The notes: generated from the letters alone by a model not told the origin. DNA of 64,000 bases from Edaphosphingomonas laterariae (GCF_900188165.1 NZ_FZOS01000009.1:62001-126000); one strand, 5' to 3'; numbered from the stretch's first letter, positions 9,004 to 19,417 are shown. Translations and numbers: made by a program.

Positions 9004-9981
9004 TTGGCCGACACGGCGACCGACGCGCGCTGGATGGGCGCGGCCCTTGCGCTGGCCGAACGCGGGCGCGGGCGCACCGCCCCCAACCCGGCCGTCGGCT
9101 GCATCATCATCCGCGACGACAAGATCGTCGGCCGGGGCTGGACCCAGCCCGGCGGCCGCCCCCATGCCGAGGCTATGGCGCTGGCCGAAGCCGGCGGCGC
9201 GGCCCGGGGCGCCACCGCTTATGTGACGCTGGAACCCTGCGCCCATGTCTCGTCGCGCGGCCCGGCCTGTGCCGACGGGCTGATCGCCGCCGGCATTGCC
9301 CGTGTCGTCATCGCGCATGGCGATCTCGATCCACGCACCAACGGCGCCGGCATCGCCCGGCTCGAAGCGGCCGGCATCGCCGTCGCCAGCGGGGTTCGCC
9401 GCGACGAGGCCGCACGCACTCTCGCCGGCTTCCTCGCCCGCCAGCGGCTCGGCCGGCCGTTCGTCACGCTCAAGCTCGGCCTCTCGCTCGATGGCTGCAT
9501 CGCACTCGCCTCGGGCGAAAGCCGTTGGATCACCGGGCCGGCGGCGCGCGCCCACGCGCATCTCGAACGCGCCCGCGCCGATCTCATCATCGTCGGACGC
9601 GGCACGCTGGACGCGGATCGGCCACGCCTCGATGTCCGCCTCCCCGGCCTCGAAGCTCGCTCGCCCGTGCGCGCCGTGCTCGGCCATGGCGGCGCGCCCG
9701 ATGGCTGGATCGGCCTCGATTCCCCGGCCGCGATCGCCGGAACGGACGCGCTCGACGTCATGGTCGAGGGCGGCGCCGGTGCCGCCGCGGCCTTCCTGTC
9801 GGCCGATCTTGTCGATCGGCTGCTCATCTATCGCGCGCCGATCCTGATCGGCGGCGGCAAGCCCGGTCTCGCCGATATCGGCCTCGTCCATCTGGAGGAC
9901 GCGCACAACCGCTGGCGGCGGCATGATGCACGGATGCTTGGCATCGACCGCCTTGAGGTCTACGAGCGCGTCCGAGAATAG
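9004..9981 (+). CDS. ribD: bifunctional riboflavin deaminase/reductase RibD
   Basis: RibD deaminates and then reduces the pyrimidine intermediate in riboflavin synthesis. From TTG 9004 the protein is 325 aa. The N-terminal deaminase domain carries the zinc ligands H54 (in PHAEAM), C79 (EPCAH) and C89 (GPACADG). The C-terminal reductase domain includes LKLGLSLDGCIA and VEGGAGAAAAF. The start is uncertain: no strong Shine-Dalgarno is seen and ATG 9034 would remove ten residues. It heads the cluster ribD-ribE-ribB-ribH. Confidence 0.93.
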   Translation: MADTATDARWMGAALALAERGRGRTAPNPAVGCIIIRDDKIVGRGWTQPGGRPHAEAMALAEAGGAARGATAYVTLEPCAHVSSRGPACADGLIAAGIARVVIAHGDLDPRTNGAGIARLEAAGIAVASGVRRDEAARTLAGFLARQRLGRPFVTLKLGLSLDGCIALASGESRWITGPAARAHAHLERARADLIIVGRGTLDADRPRLDVRLPGLEARSPVRAVLGHGGAPDGWIGLDSPAAIAGTDALDVMVEGGAGAAAAFLSADLVDRLLIYRAPILIGGGKPGLADIGLVHLEDAHNRWRRHDARMLGIDRLEVYERVRE

Positions 9982-9990
9982 GGTCCATTC

Positions 9991-10599
9991 ATGTTCACCG
10001 GAATCATCACCGACGTCGGCACCATCGAAGCGACCGAGCAGCGCGGCGATCTGCGCGCCCGCATCGCCACCATCTACGATACCGCGACGGTCGACATGGG
10101 CGCCTCGATCGCCTGTTCGGGCGCCTGCCTCACCGTGGTCGACAAGGGCCCCGGCTGGTTCGCGGTCGACATTTCGGCCGAAACCGTGGCGCGCACCGCG
10201 CCCGGCCGCTGGGTGGCCGGCGAAAAGCTCAACCTCGAACGTGCGCTCAAGGTGGGCGACGAACTGGGCGGCCACATCGTCACCGGCCATGTCGACGGCG
10301 TGGGCACCATCGCCCGGCTCGAATCCGAAGGCGATTCGACGCGCCTCACCATCGCCGCGCCCAAGGCGCTCGGCCCCTATCTCGCCGCCAAGGGCTCGAT
10401 CGCGCTCGACGGCATCTCGCTGACCGTGAACAGCGTCGAAGATACCGCCGACGCCGTTCTCGTCGGCATCAACATCATCCCGCACACCGCCCAGATGACG
10501 ACCTTCGCGGATCTCGTCGTCGGCCGGCCGGTGCATATCGAGATCGACATTCTCGCCCGCTATCTCGGGCGGATGGAGCAGCTTCGTCATGTCCAGTAA
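9991..10599 (+). CDS. ribE: riboflavin synthase subunit alpha
   Basis: This enzyme dismutates two 6,7-dimethyl-8-ribityllumazine molecules into riboflavin and a pyrimidine. The 202 aa protein begins MFTGIITDVGTIE and shows the family's two internally repeated lumazine-binding barrels: the first holds CSGACLTV and GRWVAGEKLNLERAL, the second holds GHIVTGHVDGVG and LDGISLTVN. Length is normal. It lies 9 bp after ribD and overlaps the next gene by 11 bp, so these are translated together. Confidence 0.95.
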   Translation: MFTGIITDVGTIEATEQRGDLRARIATIYDTATVDMGASIACSGACLTVVDKGPGWFAVDISAETVARTAPGRWVAGEKLNLERALKVGDELGGHIVTGHVDGVGTIARLESEGDSTRLTIAAPKALGPYLAAKGSIALDGISLTVNSVEDTADAVLVGINIIPHTAQMTTFADLVVGRPVHIEIDILARYLGRMEQLRHVQ

Positions 10600-11737
10600 T
10601 CCCGAACTTTCCCGCCTGCGCCACGCGTTCCTCTCCACGCCGGAAGAGATTATCGACGAGGCGAAGAACGGCCGCATGTTCATCCTCGTCGACGACGAGG
10701 ACCGCGAGAATGAGGGCGATCTCGTCATCCCCGCGCAGATGGCCACGCCGGACGCGATCAATTTCATGGCCAAGCATGGCCGTGGCCTGATCTGCCTCGC
10801 CATGGCCAAGGAACGGGTCGACCAGCTCGGCCTCAACCTGATGAGCCGCCACAACGGCACCCGCCACGAAACCGCCTTCACCGTCTCGATCGAGGCGCGC
10901 GACGGCGTGTCGACCGGCATTTCGGCCGGTGACCGGGCGCGCACCATCGCGGTCGCGATCGACGCCTCCAAGGGCGCCGATCACATCGTCACGCCGGGCC
11001 ATGTCTTCCCGCTGGTGGCGCGTCCCGGCGGCGTCCTCGTCCGCGCCGGCCACACCGAAGCCGCGGTCGATGTCGCGCGGCTCGCCGGGCTCAACCCGTC
11101 GGGCGTGATCTGCGAGATCATGAAGGACGATGGCACGATGGCGCGGCTCGACGATCTCGTCAGCTTCGCCCAGCTCCACAATCTTAAGATCGGCACGATC
11201 CGCGATCTGATCGCCTATCGCCGCCGCAACGACCATAATGTCGAAAAGGTCGCCGAAACCAAGTTCGACAGCATCTATGGCGGCGACTGGCGCGCGATCA
11301 CCTATCGCAACAAGGCCGTCGGCACCGAGACGCTGGCGCTGGTGAAGGGCCATATCGCGCCGGACAAGCCCACCCTGGTCCGCATGCACACGCTCAACAT
11401 CTTCAGCGATTCGCTGGGCGAGAAGAATGATCGCTCGGGCATGCTGCAGGGCGCGATGCGCGCCATCGGCGAAGCCGGATCGGGCGTCGTCGTCATCATC
11501 AATCGCGCGCTGGTCAACGCCATGTCGACCGTCGTCCGCGCCCGCGCCGAAGGCAAGGGGCCGGATTCGGAGGATATGAACGAGCTGCGCGATTATGGCA
11601 TCGGCGCGCAGATCCTCGCCGAACTCGGCATCCACGACATGGTGCTGCTGACCAATTCGCACCACACGCTGGTCGCGCTTTCGGGCTATGGCCTCAACAT
11701 CGTCGGCGAGCAGCCGATCTCGACCGAAGGGCTCTGA
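10589..11737 (+). CDS. ribB: 3,4-dihydroxy-2-butanone 4-phosphate synthase with degenerate GTP cyclohydrolase II domain
   Basis: The N-terminal ~205 residues are a complete DHBP synthase, making the four-carbon riboflavin precursor from ribulose-5-[13 protein letters not shown] acidic loop, [11 protein letters not shown], and [13 protein letters not shown]. The C-terminal ~170 residues are homologous to GTP cyclohydrolase II but lack its zinc-binding cysteines: where the active enzyme has RCDCG, this protein has an unrelated segment around [11 protein letters not shown]. The first committed step therefore needs another RibA or FolE-like enzyme elsewhere. The total length of 382 aa matches RibBA-type fusions. 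Confidence 0.92.
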   Translation: MSSNPELSRLRHAFLSTPEEIIDEAKNGRMFILVDDEDRENEGDLVIPAQMATPDAINFMAKHGRGLICLAMAKERVDQLGLNLMSRHNGTRHETAFTVSIEARDGVSTGISAGDRARTIAVAIDASKGADHIVTPGHVFPLVARPGGVLVRAGHTEAAVDVARLAGLNPSGVICEIMKDDGTMARLDDLVSFAQLHNLKIGTIRDLIAYRRRNDHNVEKVAETKFDSIYGGDWRAITYRNKAVGTETLALVKGHIAPDKPTLVRMHTLNIFSDSLGEKNDRSGMLQGAMRAIGEAGSGVVVIINRALVNAMSTVVRARAEGKGPDSEDMNELRDYGIGAQILAELGIHDMVLLTNSHHTLVALSGYGLNIVGEQPISTEGL

Positions 11738-11742
11738 TTTCC

Positions 11743-12165
11743 ATGGCAAAGCTGCTCATCGTCGAAGCCCGCTTCTACGACCATCTCAACGATCTGCTGC
11801 TCGAAGGCGCGCGCGCCGCGATCGAGGAAGGCGGACACAAGCATGAAACCGTCACCGTCCCCGGCGCGCTCGAAGTGCCGGGCGCGATCGCCCTCGCCGC
11901 CGAAACCGGCCGCTACGATGCCTTCGTTGCGCTGGGCGTGGTGATCCGGGGCGAAACCTATCATTTCGAAGTCGTCTCGAACGAAAGCGCGCGCGGGCTG
12001 ATGGCGCTCAGCATGGATGGCATCGCCATCGGCAACGGCATCCTTACGGTCGAAAATGAAGCGCAGGCGCTGACCCGCGCGAAGCGCGACGAAAAGGACA
12101 AGGGTGGCGAGGCCGCGAAAGCCGCGCTCACCATGCTGGCCCTGCGCGAACGCTTCGGCAGCTGA
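11743..12165 (+). CDS. ribH: 6,7-dimethyl-8-ribityllumazine synthase
   Basis: RibH condenses DHBP with the RibD product to make lumazine, the RibE substrate. The 140 aa protein has VEARFYDHL near the N-terminus, [11 protein letters not shown], the phosphate-binding region [14 protein letters not shown] with the catalytic His, and NGILTVEN. It is shorter than many homologues but complete. It starts 5 bp after ribB and closes the rib run. I see no FMN riboswitch before any gene of the cluster. Confidence 0.95.
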   Translation: MAKLLIVEARFYDHLNDLLLEGARAAIEEGGHKHETVTVPGALEVPGAIALAAETGRYDAFVALGVVIRGETYHFEVVSNESARGLMALSMDGIAIGNGILTVENEAQALTRAKRDEKDKGGEAAKAALTMLALRERFGS

Positions 12166-12176
12166 TCGGGCGGCCG

Positions 12177-13151
12177 GTGGAAATCGTCGCGGCGGATATT
12201 GGCGGCACCAACGCCCGCTTCGCCATCGCGACGATCGACGACGACGGCCGCGTCACGCTGGGGGCGCCCGTCACGCTGCCCACCGCCGGCCATGCCAGCC
12301 TGCCGCTTGCCTGGGCGGCCTTTGGCGCGGCGATCGGCCGGCCGCTGCCACCCCGCGCCGGCATCGCCATCGCGGCGCCGGTGCGCGGCGACACGCTCAA
12401 GCTCACCAATAATAATTGGGTGATGCGCCCGGCCACGCTGGCCGGCGAACTTGGCGTCGATGCGCTAACGCTGATCAACGATTTCGGCGCCGTCGGCCAT
12501 GCCGTCGCCCATGCCGGGCCGGACCATCTGCTCCACATCGCCGGGCCCGACCGCCCCTTGCCCGCCGACGGCGTGATCTCGATCGTCGGCCCGGGCACGG
12601 GGCTTGGCGTCGCTTATGTCGTGCGGCGCGCAAGCCGCCAATGGATCGTCGAAACCGAAGGCGGACACGTCGATTTCGCGCCGCTCGATCCGCTGGAAGA
12701 AGCGATCCTCGCCCGGCTGCGCAAGCAGCATCGCCGCGTTTCGACCGAGCGGATCTGCGCGGGCCCGGGTCTCGCCCAGATCCACGCCACCATCGCCGAT
12801 ATGGAAGGCAGCGCCGTGCGTCCACGCGACGACAAGGCGTTGTGGACGGCCGCGCTTGACGGCAGCGATCCGCTCGCCGCTGCCGCGCTCGACCGTTTCT
12901 GCCTGTCGCTGGGCAGCGTCGCCGGCGATATCGCGCTGGCCCAGGGCGCCAGTGCGCTGGTCATCGCCGGCGGGCTCGGCGCCCGGCTGCGCGATCATCT
13001 GCCACGTTCCGGCTTCGCCAGCCGCTTCGTCGCCAAGGGCCGTTATGAAGCGATGATGGCGGCGATGCCGATCAAGCTGATCACCCACGCGCAGCCGGGC
13101 CTGCTCGGCGCGGCCATGGCCTTCGTGGAACAGCATGGCCACGCGGCCTGA
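12177..13151 (+). CDS. glk: glucokinase
   Basis: Glucokinase phosphorylates glucose to glucose-6-phosphate. The 324 aa protein has the N-terminal phosphate loop ADIGGTNARFAI, LINDFGAVGHA with the catalytic Asp, the VGPGTGLGVA loop, the sugar-binding ETEGGHVDF region and the adenosine loop ALVIAGGLGARL. It starts with GTG and has a weak ribosome binding site, 11 bp after ribH. Its 3' end overlaps the GntR gene by 17 bp. Together with pgmG and galU it could supply UDP-glucose precursors. Confidence 0.93.
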   Translation: MEIVAADIGGTNARFAIATIDDDGRVTLGAPVTLPTAGHASLPLAWAAFGAAIGRPLPPRAGIAIAAPVRGDTLKLTNNNWVMRPATLAGELGVDALTLINDFGAVGHAVAHAGPDHLLHIAGPDRPLPADGVISIVGPGTGLGVAYVVRRASRQWIVETEGGHVDFAPLDPLEEAILARLRKQHRRVSTERICAGPGLAQIHATIADMEGSAVRPRDDKALWTAALDGSDPLAAAALDRFCLSLGSVAGDIALAQGASALVIAGGLGARLRDHLPRSGFASRFVAKGRYEAMMAAMPIKLITHAQPGLLGAAMAFVEQHGHAA

Positions 13152-13809
13152 ACCCGACGGCGACGGCGAATCCGGCGCCACGCTGCGCGCCGCCGTCTAT
13201 AGCGAGCTGCGCCATCGCCTGATCACCGGCCGAATCGCGCCCGACGTGCCAATTTCCACGCGCGGCCTCGCCCAGCAGCTTGGCGTCAGCCAGATGCCGG
13301 TGCGCGATGCCCTGAGCCGGCTTGCCGCCGAAGGCGCCGTCGCCATCCGCTCGAAACGCCGGATCACCGTGCCGCCGCCGACACCGGCGCGACTGGAAGA
13401 AATCATGCGTGCGCGGCTGCTGCTGGAGCCCGAAGCGGCGGCGCAGGCGCTTCCTTATCTCGACGGCAGCACGATCGAAGCGTTGCGCGCTGCCGATGCC
13501 GCGCTCGATGCAGCCCTCGCCCGCGATGATCTGCACGGCTATATGGAAAGCAACTGGCGCTTCCATTTCCTCATCTATCGCGGCCGCCCGCAGAGCCTGC
13601 TCGCCAACATCATCGAAACGCTGTGGATGCAGTTCGGCCCGCTGATGCGCACGGTTTACGGCCGCGTCGGCACTGCCCACCTGACCGACCAGCATCACCG
13701 CGCCATCGACGCCATCGCCCGCCGCAGCGAACCCGCGCTCCGCGCCGCCATCGCCGCCGACATCGCGGACGGCATGGCGCTGATCGGCGGGCTGGACAAG
13801 GCCGCCTAG
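13135..13809 (+). CDS. GntR-family transcriptional regulator (FCD/FadR subgroup)
   Basis: A 224 aa regulator with an N-terminal winged helix (residues ~18-80: LRHRLITGRI, GLAQQLGVSQMPVRDALSRLAAEGAV) and an all-helical FCD ligand domain. The FCD metal/ligand residues are suggested by R and E near ARLLLEPEA, H in WRFHFLIY and H in DQHHRAID. The effector is probably an organic acid, as usual for the subgroup. It overlaps the glk end. Its TAG stop codon is formed by the end of the dispersed repeat at 13806-13911. Confidence 0.9.
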   Translation: MATRPEPDGDGESGATLRAAVYSELRHRLITGRIAPDVPISTRGLAQQLGVSQMPVRDALSRLAAEGAVAIRSKRRITVPPPTPARLEEIMRARLLLEPEAAAQALPYLDGSTIEALRAADAALDAALARDDLHGYMESNWRFHFLIYRGRPQSLLANIIETLWMQFGPLMRTVYGRVGTAHLTDQHHRAIDAIARRSEPALRAAIAADIADGMALIGGLDKAA

Positions 13810-13911
13810 AACGTTTTCAGGCAGGTGGAATCACCTGCAGACTCGGAAAACGCGGCAAACCAAAAGCTTAGAGCATTCGAGCCGACGCAACCGGGCCAGA
13901 ACATGTTCTAG
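13806..13911 (+). repeat. dispersed palindromic repeat, copy A (~106 bp)
   Basis: This element is bounded by CTAG at both ends and is strongly similar to the reverse complement of 53452-53559. It contains two inverted repeats: an outer CGTTTTC/GAAAACG stem enclosing GCAGGTG-gaat-CACCTGC, and a second stem starting at CTTAGAGCA and closing at TGTTCTAG. The left CTAG supplies the GntR stop codon and the right CTAG supplies the stop codon of the convergent AI-2E family gene. It could act as a bidirectional terminator or a MITE-like repeat; no coding is seen. Confidence 0.85.
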
Positions 13912-14933
13912 CCGATCGGCCGCCCCAGCGTGTCGCGCACATAGAGCGTGCGAACCAGCACATAGGCCGTCACCGCGATCGGCCCGCCCATCAGCACACC
14001 GACCGACCCGAACAAGGCGCCAACCGCGAACAGCGCGAACAGCGTCACGGCCGGCGGCAGTTTCACCGTGCGCTGCATGATCAGCGGCTCGATCACGGCG
14101 CCGGCGAGTTGCTGGACGACGAAGTAGAGCAGGATCGTGAACAGCAAGGTGTCGCCACCGATCGTCAGCGCCACCAGCACGCCCGGCAAGGCGCCCAGCA
14201 ACGGCCCGATCATCGGCACGAACCCCATCAGCCCCGCGATCAGCCCCAGCGCCAGCGGCGATGGCACGCCGATCGCGATCAGCCCCGCCGCGATCGCCAC
14301 GCCGGTGATCGTCATCGAGGCGAGCTGGCCGAGCAGCCAGGCACGCAGCGACGCGGCGGTGGCATCAAGCGCATCCGCCACGCGCGCGACATAAGCGTCG
14401 GGCACCAGCCGCAACAGGCCGGATCGATAGAGATCGGGCTGGGCCGCCAGATAGAGCCCCGCCATCAGCGCCAGCGCCACGCCGGACAAGGCGCCGCCCA
14501 GCGTGCCGATGACGGCGCCGATCGCGCCGAGCACCGCGCTGCCGCTCGGCACCGCCCGGCCGAGTTGCTCGTGAAACTCACGCTCCAGCCCGGCAGCGCC
14601 GATCCGCGCCTGCAGGCTCGCCCACGCATCGGGAAGCCGGGCCGCCAGATCGCCGAGCTGGCGGCCGATCTCGTTGCCAAAAACCCACACCGCTCCGCCG
14701 ACAAGGCCCAGGATGAGCACCGATGCGATGGCGAGCGAGGTGCGCGGCCCCAGCCGGCCGCGCCGGCTGATCAGGCGTGCCGCCGCCACCAGCACGATCG
14801 CGAACAGGATGCTGGCAAAAGCGAGCAGCAGCACATCGCGCAGCCGCCACAGCAGCAGCAGCATCGCCGCCAGCCCGAGCGCGATCAGCACCCGCCCCGC
14901 AAACCGGCCCGTGCCGCTGTCCTGCCCTGCCAT
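13908..14933 (-). CDS. AI-2E family transporter (PerM/YdiK-like permease)
   Basis: A 341 aa polytopic membrane protein with about eight hydrophobic segments and the typical family C-terminal half (LGLIAGLMGFVPMIGPLLG, VVQQLAGAVIEPLIMQRTVKLPPAVTL). Family members export small molecules such as autoinducer-2 or act as Na+/H+ antiporters; the substrate here cannot be inferred. The ATG at 14933 gives the usual N-terminus MAGQDSGTGRFAG; a longer ORF to 15029 has no supporting features. The stop lies inside the repeat at 13806-13911. Confidence 0.88.
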   Translation of the reverse strand: MAGQDSGTGRFAGRVLIALGLAAMLLLLWRLRDVLLLAFASILFAIVLVAAARLISRRGRLGPRTSLAIASVLILGLVGGAVWVFGNEIGRQLGDLAARLPDAWASLQARIGAAGLEREFHEQLGRAVPSGSAVLGAIGAVIGTLGGALSGVALALMAGLYLAAQPDLYRSGLLRLVPDAYVARVADALDATAASLRAWLLGQLASMTITGVAIAAGLIAIGVPSPLALGLIAGLMGFVPMIGPLLGALPGVLVALTIGGDTLLFTILLYFVVQQLAGAVIEPLIMQRTVKLPPAVTLFALFAVGALFGSVGVLMGGPIAVTAYVLVRTLYVRDTLGRPIG

Positions 14934-15006
14934 CCCGGCACCCCGACGCTGTTTCGAACGCTTGGAAATGCTAAAGAAGTTCGCGCATTTGCAACAGGGG
15001 GCAAGG

Positions 15007-15411
15007 ATGATTCGCCGCTTCACGCTCACCCTCGCCGCGCTGCCGCTCGCGCTTCTCCTCGGCGGGGCGAATCAGGATCGCACCGAAGGGCTGTGGCGCA
15101 ACCCCAAGAACAGCGTCCACGTCCGCTCGCACCGCTGCGGCGCCAGCATGTGCGGCACCGTGGTCTGGGCGAACGACAAGGCCAAGGCTGACGCGCGACG
15201 CGGCGGGACCGAAGAACTGGTCGGCCTGCAGCTGTTCAAGGATTTCACGCAGGACGAGGGCGGCAACTGGCGCGGCCGCGTCTATGTGCCCGATATCGAC
15301 AAGACCTTTTCGGGCACGATCGAAGTGATCGACGTCAATACGATCAAGGGCAGCGGCTGCCTGATCGGCAAGATCGGCTGCAAATCGCAGACCTGGGCGC
15401 GCATCAAATAA
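15007..15411 (+). CDS. exported DUF2147 protein
   Basis: This is a 134 aa protein with a Sec signal peptide (MIRRFTLTLAALPLALLLGGA), so it is probably periplasmic. The mature part matches DUF2147: EGLWRNPKNSVHVRS near its start, CGTVVWAND, and a C-terminal GCLIGKIGCKSQTW. DUF2147 proteins are small beta-rich, lipocalin-like folds of unknown role. The start ATG 15007 follows GGGGCAAGG. It is divergent from the AI-2E gene and convergent with the next exported protein. Confidence 0.85.
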   Translation: MIRRFTLTLAALPLALLLGGANQDRTEGLWRNPKNSVHVRSHRCGASMCGTVVWANDKAKADARRGGTEELVGLQLFKDFTQDEGGNWRGRVYVPDIDKTFSGTIEVIDVNTIKGSGCLIGKIGCKSQTWARIK

Positions 15412-15432
15412 GGCAGGGGCGCACCGCTACCG

Positions 15433-16155
15433 TCACTTCTTCGGCAATTGCGCCTGCATGGCCGCGACGAGCGCATCGCGCGTCGCCGGCGGCACCGGCA
15501 GCTCGAACCGTTCGTGCGCCAGATCCGCGCGCTCGATCGAGCGAAGCTGGAAGCGGCCGCCAACGTCGAGCGGCGTTCCGAGCGCGAAAATGGCCCGGGT
15601 TTCCTCGATAAACTCGGCCGCCGCGCTGCCCATCAGCGGCGCGCCGGGGATGATCGCGGCGTGCATGAACTGTTCGAGCGCGCGACCGATCGGTTTCAGA
15701 TCGTCGTCCAGGCTCATCACATATTCCACCGGCGTGCCACCGGCGACGCCGCCAATGCCCTCGACCCGCCAGACATCGCCCTTGCGCCCGCCCACGGTGC
15801 GTTCGCCACGACGCTTCATCGCCAGCCGCGCCGCCGGCCGGGCGGGGCCATCATGCGTCAGCGCGTCGCCGAACACCGGCGGCATCACCTGATCGATCGC
15901 CGCCGCGATATCCTCGATCCGTGCCGCCATCGCGCTGCCATCGGGCTGGCGCGACACGACATAGAAAGCGTCGCCCAGCATCAGGCCGAAGCTCGTATCC
16001 CCCGATTCCGCGATCCGCACATCGCCGCTATCCGCGACCTCGACGACCAGCGTCTTATTCTCCTCGGCCGATCCATAGACGGCGCGCAGCCCGGCATGGG
16101 CGGGCAGCGCGAAGCTGACGAGGGCGACAAGCGCGAGCAGCGGACGAAGCATCAT
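15433..16155 (-). CDS. exported protein of unknown function
   Basis: The 240 aa product has a clear signal peptide (residues 1-21, cleavage likely after LPAHA) and no membrane helix after it. The mature region is mixed alpha/beta, with VYGSAEENKTLVVEVADSG near the start. The pattern is like periplasmic DUF-type proteins of sphingomonads. I recognise no catalytic motif. It is convergent with the DUF2147 gene and may share a transcript with nothing else: scfR upstream is 83 bp away on the same strand. Confidence 0.7.
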   Translation of the reverse strand: MMLRPLLALVALVSFALPAHAGLRAVYGSAEENKTLVVEVADSGDVRIAESGDTSFGLMLGDAFYVVSRQPDGSAMAARIEDIAAAIDQVMPPVFGDALTHDGPARPAARLAMKRRGERTVGGRKGDVWRVEGIGGVAGGTPVEYVMSLDDDLKPIGRALEQFMHAAIIPGAPLMGSAAAEFIEETRAIFALGTPLDVGGRFQLRSIERADLAHERFELPVPPATRDALVAAMQAQLPKK

Positions 16156-16238
16156 CCGCCATCCATGCCGGGCTTAAGCGATGAAGTCGAGCCGCTCCGC
16201 CAGCGGCCGATGCCGCGCAAGCCACGGTCGACGCAGGG

Positions 16239-17663
16239 TCACACCACCCGATAGGGCACCACGTCGCGGATATCGGGATCGACTTCGATCGCGCGGTCCG
16301 AAGGCGGAAAGGCCCGCTGGTCGCAATCGGTGCGCGGGCAGAGGCGGCAGGAAATGCCGATCGGCGTCGCGGCGGCGCGGTTGGCGACGTCATGGCCATC
16401 GGCATAGATGAACTCGGCCGCGTGATCGACCTCGCACCCCAGCGCCACCGCATAGCGGCGCGGCGAACGGGCATAGCTGCCCGACGCCTTCACCAGCCCC
16501 TTGGCCATCTGCACATAACGCACGCCATCGGGCGTCTCGGCCAGCTGGACGAGGATGCGATCCGGGATCGCCACCGCCTCATGCACGATCCACAACGGGC
16601 AGGCGCCGCCGAAGCGGGCGAATTGCAGCCGCGTCGCCGAATGGCGCTTGGTGATATTGCCCGCCATGTCGACCCGGCAGAAGAAGAAGGGGATGCCGCG
16701 CGCGGCCGGCCGCTGCAGCGTGGACAGGCGATGGCAGGCCTGTTCGAAGCTCACCCCGAAACGCTGGCATAGCCTGTCGATATCGTGGCGCAGCGCGCGT
16801 GCCGTCTCGCGAAACCGGGCATAAGGCATCAGCAGCGCGCCGGCCGCATAATTGGCGAGGCCCACGGACAACAAGGTCTGCGCTTCGGTCGATTTCAGAT
16901 CGGCGGCCTGCGCGACGGCGCCGATCTGCCCCTTGAATTCCAGCAGCGCCAGCTGGTGCGCCAACGCGAAGCGGCGCGTTTCGGGCGGCAGCGCCCGGCC
17001 CAGCGTCAGCAGCCCGCGCGGCCCGTCGAAACGGCGCATCGCCGCGGCCTCGTCGTCGGACGAGATCACATCCACGCCATGCCGACGCTTCAGCACATGG
17101 GCGATCAGCCCGTCCCCCAGCGGCTGTGCGTCCAGCTCCCCCGCCAGCAATTCGGCCGCGCGGTCGATCGGATCGACATAATTGCCGGCGAGGTGAAACC
17201 AGTCGCGCACCTCCTCCCATGGCTGGCGCGCACCGCCGCCAACCCCGGTGGCGATCGCATCATCCTCCATCTGGCGCCGTTCCTCGGCGCGGCGATAGGC
17301 GGCGTGGAGACGGATGAAGCGGCTGGCGAGATCGGGTTGCTGCTCCACCGCGCGATGCAGCGCCGGCGGCTCGTCGAGATCGGCGAACAGGGGATCGTCC
17401 ATCGCCGCGCGCATCTGGGCGAGCTTCGCGTCGGCATCACCGCTCGGCCCCGCCCAATCGAGCGGGAAGGCGCGGGCGAGCGCATCGGCCACCGTGCGCG
17501 TCACCGGCCGGTCGTCATTTTCCAGCTGCGACAAATAGCTGACCGAAATGCCGATCCGCGCGGCCATCGCGCCCTGCCCCAGCCCGGAGCGCCGCCGCAG
17601 CGCCCGCAGCTCGGCACCGGCGAACAGGCGATGCCGACCCATGCCCGTCGCGGCCTCCGTCAT
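16239..17663 (-). CDS. pccR: short-chain fatty acyl-CoA regulator, ScfR/PccR family
   Basis: A 474 aa regulator with an N-terminal Xre-type helix-turn-helix (RRRSGLGQGAMAARIGIS..YLSQLEND), a DUF955/IrrE-like central part and the Cys-containing C-terminal domain (ISCRLCPRTDCDQRA). ScfR proteins sense acyl-CoA esters; PccR of Rhodobacter sphaeroides activates propionyl-CoA carboxylase genes. ATG 17663 is chosen because AAGGAGGA lies ~8 nt upstream. It is divergent from pccB, and the shared gap contains TTTGCAAA boxes, one overlapping its own start, implying autoregulation. The exact assignment to PccR is inferred from context. Confidence 0.88.
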   Translation of the reverse strand: MTEAATGMGRHRLFAGAELRALRRRSGLGQGAMAARIGISVSYLSQLENDDRPVTRTVADALARAFPLDWAGPSGDADAKLAQMRAAMDDPLFADLDEPPALHRAVEQQPDLASRFIRLHAAYRRAEERRQMEDDAIATGVGGGARQPWEEVRDWFHLAGNYVDPIDRAAELLAGELDAQPLGDGLIAHVLKRRHGVDVISSDDEAAAMRRFDGPRGLLTLGRALPPETRRFALAHQLALLEFKGQIGAVAQAADLKSTEAQTLLSVGLANYAAGALLMPYARFRETARALRHDIDRLCQRFGVSFEQACHRLSTLQRPAARGIPFFFCRVDMAGNITKRHSATRLQFARFGGACPLWIVHEAVAIPDRILVQLAETPDGVRYVQMAKGLVKASGSYARSPRRYAVALGCEVDHAAEFIYADGHDVANRAAATPIGISCRLCPRTDCDQRAFPPSDRAIEVDPDIRDVVPYRVV

Positions 17664-17705
17664 TTGCAAAATCCTCCTTCGCAATTTTGCAAATTCACAT
17701 TTGCC
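17663..17705. promoter_or_regulatory. candidate ScfR/PccR operator: TTTGCAAA boxes
   Basis: Two perfect palindromes TTTGCAAA lie at 17663-17670 and 17686-17693. A near copy, TTCGCAAT (17678-17685), abuts the second, and TTTGCC follows at 17700. TTTGCAAA pairs are the reported PccR recognition sequence in Rhodobacter sphaeroides. The first box covers the pccR translation start; the second is 71 bp before the pccB ATG. Binding is inferred, not shown. Confidence 0.75.
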
Positions 17706-17763
17706 TTGTCGCCTGAACCTTGGAAGGGGGAGCGTCAAGACGATTCGAACTTAGCGAGGAACG

Positions 17764-19296
<1,533 letters not shown>

Positions 19297-19310
19297 CGGC
19301 CCGATCAGGC

Positions 19311-19400
19311 CGTCATCCCGACGCAGGTCGGGATCGCGTGCGGCCTGATGACCGGTCATTCTCCTCGCCGCAGGAGATGCCAGCCCTCGCTGGCATGACG
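19311..19400 (+). repeat. palindromic intergenic element inside the pcc operon
   Basis: A 90-bp unit bounded by CGTCAT (19311-19316) and ATGACG (19395-19400). It holds two perfect 8-bp hairpins: ATCCCGAC-gcag-GTCGGGAT at 19315-19334 and ATGCCAGC-cctc-GCTGGCAT at 19377-19396. The layout is that of REP/MITE-like repeats common in proteobacterial intergenic regions. It lies between pccB and the epimerase gene, where it could stabilise mRNA or reduce downstream expression. A partial relative starts at 22822. Confidence 0.8.
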
Positions 19401-19417
19401 ATGAAGGAATGTGGGAA

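Noticed and set aside
8900-11760. FMN riboswitch in the rib cluster
   Set aside because: No leader of sufficient length precedes any rib gene; intergenic gaps are 4-9 bp or overlaps.
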